64,000 bases of DNA, taken from the NCBI GenBank assembly GCA_963709555.1, contig CAVPWR010000008.1, positions 806,001-870,000 of the forward strand, written 5' to 3'. Origin of the DNA: Sulfurisoma sp963709555. Lineage in GTDB: Bacteria > Pseudomonadota > Gammaproteobacteria > Burkholderiales > Rhodocyclaceae. A program made the translations under genes and the position numbers. Positions 56,503-64,000 of this stretch are shown in pieces. The notes below the pieces were generated by a model. It was not told the origin of the DNA, did not search any database, and worked only from the letters and a program-made list of their open reading frames with translations. Position 1 is the stretch's first letter. Every line of letters starts with the position of its first letter.

Positions 56503-59229
56503 TTACACTTCTCTCGAAGTTGCGCGTTCGGGCAGCAGCATCACGAACTCGGTTCCTTCCTCTTCGCGGCTGCTCACGGTCAGTGTCCCGCCCAGCACGT
56601 TGGTCACCAGGTTGTGCACCACATGCAGGCCGAGGCCGGTGCCGCCGCGTCCCATGCGCGTGGTGTAGAAGGGATCGAAGATGCGGCCGAGCCGCTCGGC
56701 CGGGATGCCCCTGCCGTCGTCGCGGACAGAAATCGCGATATTGCCGGGCGCCTTCGCCGCTGCCGTGATGCGGATGGTGCCGTGGTCGCGATTTTCGAAA
56801 CCGTGAATCACCGCGTTGTTGATCAGGTTGGTCAGCGCCTGGCCGAGCGGCCCGGGGTAGCTGTCGAGTTCCAACGTATCGGCGATCTCGGTCTCGACGC
56901 GATAGGGCGTACGCTTGAGCGTCGGATGCAGGGTCATCAGAATCTCGTCGACCACCTCGCGGACGCGGAAGGCGCGCCGCTGCGAACTGGTCTGGTCGAC
57001 CGCCACCTGCTTGAAGCTGGTCACCAGTTCCGCCGCCCGCCGCAGGTTGCGCATGGCGATGTCGCTGCCGGTATCGACACCGGCGACGAAATCGTCGAGC
57101 GTCGTCCGCCGCAAGCCTGCCGCCATTGCCTCGCGGAATTCGACCAAGCGGTCGCGAACGGTCGAAACCGCCATCAGACCGTTGCCGATCGGCGTGTTGA
57201 GTTCGTGCGCCACGCCCGCCACGAGATTGCCCAGGGCCGCGAGCTTTTCCGACTGGACGAGCTGCTCCTGTGTTGCCTTGAGGCTTTCCACGGTCGCCTC
57301 CAGCTCGTCGTTGGTCTGCAGCAGTTCCTCGGTGCGTTCCGCCACGCGTTCTTCCAACGCGGCGTTGAGTTCGTGGATTTCCCGTTCGATGCGGCGCTGC
57401 GCGGTGATGTCGCTTGACATCATCAGCATCAGGCGCTCGTTGCCGATGGTCACGATCCGTGCCGAGATGCGGCAGAGCAGGGGTTGGCCATCGCCCGTAA
57501 GCAATTCGGCCTCCATTTCCTCGAGTGTGTTGCTCCTCTCGAGTGCCGCGAGGAAGTGCTGACGGTCCTCGATGCGGGCCCACAACATCATGTCCTGGCC
57601 ATTGAGGCCGACACATTTCTCGCGGCGGCGGCGGAACTGTTTCTCCCAGGCCTGGTTGGCGGTAATGAACCTGAAGTTGTGGTCGGGATCCGAGACCGAC
57701 ATGGCGGCCGGCGAGGCGTTGAAGATCGCCTCGAGTTTCGCTTCGCCAGCATGCAACGCGGCCTCGGCGCGTTTGCGCTCGGTGACATCGACATCCATGC
57801 AGACGAAAATCGGCTTGCCGTCGTCACCCGGAATCGCGAAGGTCGTGGCGAGGACCACGAGCCGCGTTCCATTCTTGCGTTGAAGCGGGAATTCGGCGGG
57901 TCCAAAGGGCCCGCCGCTGCTTTCGATTCGCTTCAGCACGGCCACGAAATCGTCGGCTTGTTTCCGGTCCAGATACATCAGCGGGTTGTCGCCGATGAGC
58001 GTACCCACCGCCTCGTCGGCGCTGAAACCGTACATGAACTCGGAAGCCTTGTTCCAGTAAAGCACTCGCCCGCTTGCATCGAACCACTGGATGGCGACCG
58101 ATGGCGTTGTTTCCAGCGTGGCGCGCAACCGCTCCTCGCTGCGCAACATGCCGGCCTCGCGTGCCTGGACGGTGTCGACCAGACGCCCGAGATCTCCCGA
58201 CAACTGATTCAACTCGGCGACTGGGCCTCGCTGCGGCCAGGGCGAGGTGTAATCCCCCTGGATGGCGGCATGGGTGCGCTCGATCATCCGCTTGAGCGGG
58301 CGTGCCATGCGCGCCGCCCACAGCGGCGCCAGGGCGAGACTGATCAGCAGCGCGCCGAAAAAGGCGCCGATGACCATCAGGATTGTAATACGGTAGCTGT
58401 AGTGGCCCCAGCCCGCCGGGGTCGTCGCAGCAATGACCCAGCGCAACTTGGGTGAGAGCGCAAAGCTCGCATAGAGGGGCTTGTTCATGAAGGAGACCGA
58501 TGTGCTCAGGCTCTTCCCTGCCAAGGCCGCCTGATACTCCGGCATGCCTGAATAATCGTAGTGGCGTCCCGGTGGATTGGGGTCGGGGTTGGAGGAGGCC
58601 AGCCATTGGCCATGGCCGTCGATTATCACGACCCAGTCGGCATCGTGTCGAACCGCGTCCTTGATCATGCGCAGGATGCCCTCCAGCGATGCCTCGCCGA
58701 TGATGACCCGTTCGCCAACCGGGATCGCGATCCCGACCGTCTGCTTGCCCGAGAGCGGTGAAAGATATTTGTCGCTCCACAGCTGCGAGGTCGCGCCGCT
58801 GGCTGCCAGCACGCGGGCCGCCTGAAACAGGCGATTGCCGGAGAAGTCGGCCCCGGCCAGTTCCGCCGCCACTTTACGGAACTTCGGCGGAAGGCTCAGG
58901 GCATCGATACTGCCATCGGCGGCGACGATGAAAACGGCATCGAAATTCTCGCCGTCGCCGACGACGGCCTCGAGATGGTCTCGCATTCCGGCCGCGGTAT
59001 GGTGCCGGAGCAGGCGCGCAACGGGCATGAGCTGGGCCTCGACGCCGCCCGTGTAACGATCGAGCAGGCGCACGGTCTCGTCGGCCCGGTCCTTGAGCTG
59101 CTCGAGTGCGCGCGTTTCGACCTGGGGCAGGCGGAACAGCAGGATGGCACTGCCGATGACAGTAAATGTCATCATTGCCGCCGTCACCAGCAGCAGCATC
59201 AGCGAAGTGCGCAGCCGCAATTCCCGCAT
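56503..59229 (-). CDS. Cache-HAMP-PAS-PAS sensor histidine kinase
   Basis: 908 residues. Helix about 9-32, a dCache-like periplasmic sensor (about 40-275), helix 282-302, HAMP (305-360), PAS (365-485), PAS (495-612), a coiled coil, HisKA with phospho-acceptor H675 in AGVAHELNTPIGN, and the ATPase (N-box NLINNAVIHGFENR; G-boxes DDGRGIP and GGTGLGLHV). HELNTPIGN is typical of kinases with complex cytoplasmic sensing. Six bases after the substrate-binding lipoprotein gene, itself overlapping a REC-EAL gene, so the three form one signalling unit. Confidence 0.88.
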   Translation of the reverse strand: MRELRLRTSLMLLLVTAAMMTFTVIGSAILLFRLPQVETRALEQLKDRADETVRLLDRYTGGVEAQLMPVARLLRHHTAAGMRDHLEAVVGDGENFDAVFIVAADGSIDALSLPPKFRKVAAELAGADFSGNRLFQAARVLAASGATSQLWSDKYLSPLSGKQTVGIAIPVGERVIIGEASLEGILRMIKDAVRHDADWVVIIDGHGQWLASSNPDPNPPGRHYDYSGMPEYQAALAGKSLSTSVSFMNKPLYASFALSPKLRWVIAATTPAGWGHYSYRITILMVIGAFFGALLISLALAPLWAARMARPLKRMIERTHAAIQGDYTSPWPQRGPVAELNQLSGDLGRLVDTVQAREAGMLRSEERLRATLETTPSVAIQWFDASGRVLYWNKASEFMYGFSADEAVGTLIGDNPLMYLDRKQADDFVAVLKRIESSGGPFGPAEFPLQRKNGTRLVVLATTFAIPGDDGKPIFVCMDVDVTERKRAEAALHAGEAKLEAIFNASPAAMSVSDPDHNFRFITANQAWEKQFRRRREKCVGLNGQDMMLWARIEDRQHFLAALERSNTLEEMEAELLTGDGQPLLCRISARIVTIGNERLMLMMSSDITAQRRIEREIHELNAALEERVAERTEELLQTNDELEATVESLKATQEQLVQSEKLAALGNLVAGVAHELNTPIGNGLMAVSTVRDRLVEFREAMAAGLRRTTLDDFVAGVDTGSDIAMRNLRRAAELVTSFKQVAVDQTSSQRRAFRVREVVDEILMTLHPTLKRTPYRVETEIADTLELDSYPGPLGQALTNLINNAVIHGFENRDHGTIRITAAAKAPGNIAISVRDDGRGIPAERLGRIFDPFYTTRMGRGGTGLGLHVVHNLVTNVLGGTLTVSSREEEGTEFVMLLPERATSREV

Positions 59230-59235
59230 CGGGCG

Positions 59236-60339
59236 CTACTCCACTACGACGAAGCGGCCGTTGCGCACTTCGGTCACGTAGGCCTTGCGCTCGGCATCGC
59301 CATAGCGGTCGAAGTTCCACTGCTCCTGCAGTCCCTGATAGGGGCCGCTGGCCAGTAGCACCTGTTTCAGGGACTGTCCCGGCGTTCGCCGGGACAGTGA
59401 CTCGAGCGTGGCCTGCGTCGCGTCGTAGGCCGCCACGGTGGCAAACCCCGGTTCCTGATTGAAGCGTGCACGGTACGCCTCGCGAAACGCCAGATAACGT
59501 GGGGAGGTGTCTTCGCGGTTGAAGAACTGGGTCACATGGAAGCCTTCCACGGTGCGACCGCCGAGCTCCAGCAACTGCTCGGTCGCGGCCCAGGTCACAC
59601 CGATGATCGGTTGGCCGAGATTCTGCTTGCGGGCCTGCTGGGTCAGCTGCACGACATCGACCGCATTGGCTATGAACAGCAGCCCGTCGGGGCGTGTCTG
59701 GCCGAGTCCGCGCACGACTTCGGCATAACCGCTGGCCTGGCCCGAGGTAAATTCTGCCGTTGCCACGACCTGGCCGCCCAGTTTCTCGAAAGCCTGGCGA
59801 AAGTCCCTGAGCCAGTCCGTCGTGTAGGCGCGGTTGGAGAGGTCGTAGGCGACGGCGATGCGGCGCAGCCCGCGCGCGTACTGCGCTTCAGCACTGCGTT
59901 TGGTGTTGACCCGCGTCGTCGACACGACCTTGAAAAAAAGGTCATCCTTGCCCGAGAGTTCGGTCGCGGTCACGGTCGGGCTGACCATGACTATGCCGCG
60001 TTTTTCGGCTACCGGCAGCACGGTCAGCGCGACGGTGCTCAACATTGGCCCGATGATCGCTTCCACACCGGTCGCGGCGAGCTGCTCGACGGCGGCCGTG
60101 GCCGCCTCTGCCCGCTGCTCGTCGTCGCGCAGGACCAGTTCCACCGGCCGCCCATGGATGCCACCCTTCGCGTTCACTTGCTCTACGGCGAGCAGCGCGC
60201 CATTGCGCCCGGCCAGGCCGATGTCGGCGTTGCGGCCCGAGAGGACCGCCAGAAAGCCCAGTTTGATCGGCTCCGGCGGCGAGCAGGCCGAGACAAACAG
60301 GGTCAGCAGGAGCGACAAAGTCTTCGATCGCAGCTTCAT
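59236..60339 (-). CDS. Periplasmic binding lipoprotein, Leu/Ile/Val (Peripla_BP_6) family
   Basis: 367 residues. Signal peptide with lipobox LFVSAC (Cys near residue 19), then the binding fold: KLGFLAVLSGRNADIGLAGR, DDEQRAEAATAAVEQLAA, IGPMLSTVALTVLPVAEKRG and a C-terminal VVAAYDATQATLESL segment. No ABC permease or ATPase genes are near; with a Cache kinase after and a REC-EAL gene before it, it more likely feeds ligand to the sensor than a transporter. Start ATG 60339 overlaps the stop of the REC-EAL gene (ATGA). Confidence 0.85.
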   Translation of the reverse strand: MKLRSKTLSLLLTLFVSACSPPEPIKLGFLAVLSGRNADIGLAGRNGALLAVEQVNAKGGIHGRPVELVLRDDEQRAEAATAAVEQLAATGVEAIIGPMLSTVALTVLPVAEKRGIVMVSPTVTATELSGKDDLFFKVVSTTRVNTKRSAEAQYARGLRRIAVAYDLSNRAYTTDWLRDFRQAFEKLGGQVVATAEFTSGQASGYAEVVRGLGQTRPDGLLFIANAVDVVQLTQQARKQNLGQPIIGVTWAATEQLLELGGRTVEGFHVTQFFNREDTSPRYLAFREAYRARFNQEPGFATVAAYDATQATLESLSRRTPGQSLKQVLLASGPYQGLQEQWNFDRYGDAERKAYVTEVRNGRFVVVE

Positions 60340-62576
60340 TGCGCTGCCGCCCTTCGTGCCTTCAGCCATTGCAGGATCTCCGGCAGGGGCTGCGGCCTGG
60401 CGAACAAATAGCCCTGACCTTCATCGCAGCCGAGCGCTTTCAGCCGCTCGACCTGCTGCTCGTTTTCAACGCCTTCGGCGAGTACCTTCATGCCGAGCTG
60501 GCGGCCCAGCGGAATCACCATTTCGGCGATGCGCTCGCCGCGCTGGCCGGAATCCAGCGCCCAGACGAAGGATTTGTCGATCTTGATGCGGTCGGCAGGC
60601 AACTGATCGAGATAGGCCAGCGACGAGAAACCGGTGCCGAAATCGTCGATGGCGAGCGGAATGCCGCGCGATTTCAGCTCGGAGAAGATTTCCGCTACAT
60701 TCTCCGACCCCATCATCGCCACCGACTCGGTGATCTCCAGTTCCAGATCCTGCGGCCGCGTGCCGGTATCCAGCAGCGCCGCATCGAGCATCGCCAGGAA
60801 ATCCGGGTGGCGGAACTGCACCACGGAGACGTTGACCGCCATGTGGAAGTCGGAACAACCGGCGCGGCGAAGCTCGCCGGCGGCGAGTAGCGCCGTGCGC
60901 AAGACCCAGTTGCCGAGGCTGACGATCAGCCCCGAGTTTTCCGAAACGGGGATGAAGGTATCCGGCGGCACGAAGCGGCCGTCCTCGGTGCGCCAGCGCA
61001 ACAGCGCCTCGAAGCCGATCAGCTTGCCGGTGGCAAGGCAAAGCTGCGGCTGATAGGCCAAAAACAGTCGGTCGTAGTTGAAGGCTTCGCGCAGGGCGTG
61101 CAGCAGGCGCGTGCGTTCGCGGGTTTCGTTGCCGATGGCGGGGGTAAACCAGGCGATCTGGCCATGGCCGCCGGCCTTGGCGCGCTTGACGGCGATCGAG
61201 GCATCCTTGAGCCGGTCAGCGCCACCCTGGTCTGGTGTTTCTTCGAGCCGAACGAGTCCGATGGCGACCGACACGACATGCTCACTGTCGTCGAGCGTGA
61301 AGGGCGTGGCAAAGATTTCACGCAGCAAGGAGGGTGGCAGCAGTTCGGCACGGCCGAGGATGCCGAAGGTGTCGGTCCCGACACGGGCGATCAGCGTGCC
61401 ATCGCCAATCTGGTCTTCGAGCCGTCGGGCGATGGCCTGCAGCAGGCGGTCGGCGTAGCGGTGGCCGAACATATCGTTGATCTCGGCGAACTGGTCGATG
61501 TCGAGCAGGGCCAGGATGTAGCCACTTCCGCCATCTTGTGCGATGCGGCGGTCGAGCGCTTCGACGAAGGCATTGCGGTTGGGCAGCGCAACCAGTGCGT
61601 CGTGGAACGCCTGGCTGTGCAGCTGCTCGGTCAGGGCGACTTTCTCGGCGCCGAGTGCGATGTTGCTACAGAACATGTCGAGCAGCTGACGATTGATGCG
61701 CGGCAGCGGTGTCGTCGCCGTGACGTGGGCGACGAAGGCTCGCCCCTGCTGCGCCCCGGCCAGATACAGCGTGAAGTTGAAGGGTTCGACCACGCTTGTG
61801 TGCGTTTCGATGCAGCGGTGCATGGCGGCAAGCGTGGCCGGATCATTGATGTCGGTCAGGCCACGGTGGAGGCAATGCCCGTACCGTGGCGTGGTGGCAA
61901 TGACGCGACAATCGCCCTCGATCTCGCAGCTTGGCGTGACGGCATAGACCACGCCCTCGATCTGCAGCCCGACCAGTTCGGCTATTTCCCCGAGCAGGCC
62001 GGCCGAGAATTCCCTCAGGCCGGGCAGTGCGATGAGCCGGTGTGACGCAGCCACGACGCGCTCGAGAAAACGCTGGTTCGCCGCCGTGCGCTCGAGCTGG
62101 TCGTAGGCACGTATCGCCGTCGACAGGGCGACGTAGAGGCGGCCGCGGGTCAGCTCGCTCTTGGTGTGATAGTCGTTGATGTCGTAGCGGCGCACGGTAT
62201 CGACATCGGGGGCAAGGCCGGGCTGCCCCGTGCGCAGGATGATGCGCGTGCTGGCGAGGCCCATGTCGTCGCGGATGACGCCGATCATGTCGAGGCCGGC
62301 GGTGACGGTTTCCATCACCACGTCGAGCAATATGACCGCGATGTCGTGTTCCCGCGAAAGCAGTTGCAGTGCCGCGGCGGCCGAATGTGCATGCAGGAAT
62401 TCGAGCGGGCGGTCGAGAATGTATAGGCCATGCAGCGCGAACTCGGTGGCCTCGTGCAAATCAGGATCGTCATCGACGACGAGAACGCGCCAAGGAGGAA
62501 CCAGTGTCCGGGGCCCCTCGTCGCGTGGCTCGTCGTCCAGAAAGGTCAGTGCATCATCAGCCTGACTCAAAGTCAT
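60336..62576 (-). CDS. REC-DUF3369-GGDEF-EAL response regulator
   Basis: 746 residues. Receiver domain (about 29-155) with acidic VVDDD and phospho-acceptor D85 in VILLDVVMET; DUF3369 (about 165-310); GGDEF domain degenerate, VGTDTFGILG where RGGDEF is expected, so likely no cyclase activity; EAL domain intact (FEALLRW, ESVAMMG, DDFGTGFSSLAYL, KIDKSFV, AEGVE). Predicted to degrade c-di-GMP when phosphorylated, by the kinase at 56.5-59.2 kb. An alternative GTG start is one codon earlier. Confidence 0.88.
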   Translation of the reverse strand: MTLSQADDALTFLDDEPRDEGPRTLVPPWRVLVVDDDPDLHEATEFALHGLYILDRPLEFLHAHSAAAALQLLSREHDIAVILLDVVMETVTAGLDMIGVIRDDMGLASTRIILRTGQPGLAPDVDTVRRYDINDYHTKSELTRGRLYVALSTAIRAYDQLERTAANQRFLERVVAASHRLIALPGLREFSAGLLGEIAELVGLQIEGVVYAVTPSCEIEGDCRVIATTPRYGHCLHRGLTDINDPATLAAMHRCIETHTSVVEPFNFTLYLAGAQQGRAFVAHVTATTPLPRINRQLLDMFCSNIALGAEKVALTEQLHSQAFHDALVALPNRNAFVEALDRRIAQDGGSGYILALLDIDQFAEINDMFGHRYADRLLQAIARRLEDQIGDGTLIARVGTDTFGILGRAELLPPSLLREIFATPFTLDDSEHVVSVAIGLVRLEETPDQGGADRLKDASIAVKRAKAGGHGQIAWFTPAIGNETRERTRLLHALREAFNYDRLFLAYQPQLCLATGKLIGFEALLRWRTEDGRFVPPDTFIPVSENSGLIVSLGNWVLRTALLAAGELRRAGCSDFHMAVNVSVVQFRHPDFLAMLDAALLDTGTRPQDLELEITESVAMMGSENVAEIFSELKSRGIPLAIDDFGTGFSSLAYLDQLPADRIKIDKSFVWALDSGQRGERIAEMVIPLGRQLGMKVLAEGVENEQQVERLKALGCDEGQGYLFARPQPLPEILQWLKARRAAAQ

Positions 62577-62684
62577 CACCCCCTACGCAGTGAATGCGTA
62601 ATCTACTCGATACCTGCTTTGCTGTGGCGCCGCAGGACTACGGAGTGGCGACGGCGCTCCGGCCAGAATGCCGCGAACCTGGTG

Positions 62685-63884
62685 CTAGGCAGCTGCCAGC
62701 GCCTGGCGCAGGTCGCCCAGCAGGTCGGACAGGTCCTCGAGGCCGACCGACAGCCGCACCAGCCCCTCGCCGATCAGGTGCTCGGCGCGCTCCTCGAGCG
62801 TGTAGAAGGAGTGCGTCATGCTGGCCGGATGCTGGGCCAGGCTCTCGGCGTCGCCGAGGCTGACGGCGCGGGTAAACAATTGCAGCGCGTTCATGAAGCG
62901 GCGGCCGGCCTCGATGCCGTCCTTCAGTTCGAAGGCGATCATGCCGCCGGGCTGGGCCATCTGGCGCCGCGCGAGTTCGATCTGCGGGAAGCCCGGCAGG
63001 CCGGGGAAATGGACCACGGAAACCTTCGGGTGCGTCGCGAGGAATTCGGCCACGCCCTGCGCGCTGGCACAGTGGCGGTCCATGCGCAGCGCCAGCGTCT
63101 TGAGGCCGCGCAGCACGAGGAAGGCATCCTGCGACGAGAGCACGGCGCCGGTCATGTCCTTGAGGCCGTAAAAGCGCACCTGGGTCAGTGTTTCCAGCGG
63201 GCCGACGATGGCGCCGGCGAGCAGGTCGCCGTGGCCGCCGAGATACTTGGTCGCCGAATGCACGACGAAATCGGCGCCGAGTTCGAGCGGCCGCTGCAGG
63301 TAGGGCGTGCAGTAGGTGTTGTCGACCACCGTCTGCGCACCGTGGCTGCGCGCGATTCTCGCGACGGCGGCGATATCGACCAGCCGCATGTTGGGGTTGG
63401 CCGGGGACTCGAAGAAAACAACCTTCGTCGCCGGATTGATCGCGGCTTCGAGATTGGCGGGATCGGTGAGGTCGACGTGGGTGACCTTGACCCCGAACTT
63501 GGCCAGGCCGTGGTTGAGATAGCCGAAGGTGCAGCCGTAGAGCGTCTTGTCGGCGATGATCTCGTCGCCCGGCGCCAACAGCGTCCACAGCAGCGAGGTG
63601 GTGGCGCCCTGGCCCGAGGCCGTCACCAGCGCGGCTTCGCCGCCCTCGAGGTCGGCGAGTCGCGCCTCGAGCAGCGCCGTGGTCGGGTTGCCGACGCGCG
63701 AATAGACGAAGCCGGCCTGCTCCCCGGCGAAGCGCGCCGCGCCGTCCTCGACCGTAGGGAAGGTATAGGTCGAGCTCAGGTAGAGAGGCGGGTTGAGCGA
63801 GCCGTGGCCGGCGTAGGGGTCGTAGCCGTGGTGGATCGCACGGGTGGCAAAGCCGGGGCGGCGGGGAGTGTCGTCGTTGGTCAT
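62685..63884 (-). CDS. megL: Methionine gamma-lyase
   Basis: 399 residues, PLP enzyme splitting methionine to methanethiol, ammonia and 2-oxobutyrate. Closely resembles the Pseudomonas enzyme: GFATRAIHHGYDP at the start, the Cys of KTLYGCTFGYL that marks gamma-lyase over other family members, PLP lysine in SATKYLGGHGDLLAG, and LFTRAVSLGDAESLAQHPAS near the end. Start ATG 63884. A methanethiol-forming enzyme suggests methionine catabolism or sulfur-volatile release. A terminator for an unseen gene to the right lies upstream. Confidence 0.92.
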   Translation of the reverse strand: MTNDDTPRRPGFATRAIHHGYDPYAGHGSLNPPLYLSSTYTFPTVEDGAARFAGEQAGFVYSRVGNPTTALLEARLADLEGGEAALVTASGQGATTSLLWTLLAPGDEIIADKTLYGCTFGYLNHGLAKFGVKVTHVDLTDPANLEAAINPATKVVFFESPANPNMRLVDIAAVARIARSHGAQTVVDNTYCTPYLQRPLELGADFVVHSATKYLGGHGDLLAGAIVGPLETLTQVRFYGLKDMTGAVLSSQDAFLVLRGLKTLALRMDRHCASAQGVAEFLATHPKVSVVHFPGLPGFPQIELARRQMAQPGGMIAFELKDGIEAGRRFMNALQLFTRAVSLGDAESLAQHPASMTHSFYTLEERAEHLIGEGLVRLSVGLEDLSDLLGDLRQALAAA

Positions 63885-63939
63885 GGTTCGGCAGGCGGTA
63901 GGGACGTTGCCCGACATCTTACCGGGTCGGCATCCGCAA

Positions 63940-63972
63940 GGAAAAACGCCCCGTCCATACGGGCGGGGCGTT
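63940..63972 (-). terminator. Rho-independent terminator (for a minus-strand gene beyond the right edge)
   Basis: Read on the minus strand, AACGCCCCGCCC (from 63972) pairs with GGGGCGTT around 63945 and is followed by TTTTTCC. It should end a transcript entering from the right, before the megL promoter. Confidence 0.7.
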
Positions 63973-63977
63973 GTGCG

Positions 63978-63999
63978 AAAAGTCGGCGCTGGCGACACG
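63978..63999 (+). repeat. 22-nt dispersed motif, copy 7 (intergenic, right edge)
   Basis: AAAAGTCGGCGCTGGCG, AC, ACG, close to the terminator at 63940-63972. Confidence 0.8.
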
Positions 64000-64000
64000 C

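Overview
The window is a GC-rich (mid-60s % by eye), gene-dense stretch of a betaproteobacterial chromosome. Its backbone order, gyrA-serC-serA-pheA-hisC-tyrA-aroA/cmk-rpsA-ihfB-lapA-lapB-ugd-rfaE1-hldD-cysM, is a betaproteobacterial arrangement. The additional genes (lplT next to alr-radA, split RfaE1 kinase, EnvZ/OmpR-like pair, many PAS/GGDEF/EAL proteins) fit Rhodocyclales best. That placement is an inference from gene order and protein resemblance, not from a search. No rRNA, tRNA or CRISPR array was seen.

Layout. 1-9.7 kb: start of an OmpA-like protein, an MTA/SAH deaminase, gyrA, then a tightly overlapping amino-acid operon (serC, serA, pheA, hisC, tyrA) leading into an aroA-cmk fusion. 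11.7-18.7 kb: rpsA, ihfB with a terminator, lapA-lapB, then sugar-nucleotide and heptose genes for the envelope (ugd, rfaE1, hldD). 18.7-20.5 kb: a lower-GC island with one DUF2652 gene, bracketed by two inverted copies of a MITE-like repeat. 20.5-23.7 kb: cysM, two uncharacterised genes, and a long-form hisG away from any his operon. 23.7-26.3 kb: a complete AmmeMemoRadiSam operon (amrB-amrA-amrS) preceded by what looks like a relic of an MgtC-type gene. 26.3-33.5 kb: ispD-ispF-thpR, a cNMP-binding protein, an AI-2E family permease, a truncated haemoglobin, envZ-ompR, and two small periplasmic proteins sharing a repeat. 33.6-38.8 kb: an MHS-type permease, tsaB-rimI-udg, a deletion relic of a cation-diffusion-facilitator gene, dusC. 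38.9-42.1 kb: the oxidative pentose-phosphate genes, zwf-gnd diverging from pgl. 42.1-52.1 kb: lplT, a LysR regulator with a strong dyad in front of it, alr-radA, an ABC-type permease and a haem-binding diguanylate cyclase. 52.1-64 kb: mobA, moaA, a NERD-UvrD helicase, a solo HicA, an ankyrin protein, a three-gene signalling unit (REC-GGDEF-EAL response regulator, periplasmic binding lipoprotein, Cache-PAS histidine kinase), and methionine gamma-lyase.

Three signals are not explained by the gene list. First, a 22-nt motif (AAAAGTCGGCGCTGGCG, two free bases, ACG) occurs seven times, in genes and between them, six times on the + strand. Second, a roughly 75-bp GC-rich repeat occurs three times; its hairpin arms change sequence together, and in two copies one arm holds the ribosome binding site and start codon of the next gene (lapB, alr). 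Third, there is the pair of 166-188 bp MITE-like elements around the island.

Caution on quality: serC, serA, hldD, the AI-2E permease, alr and the NERD helicase all contain single-base frameshifts in otherwise well-conserved reading frames. So many breaks in housekeeping genes look more like sequencing or assembly error than gene loss, so I annotate them as whole genes with the break positions given.
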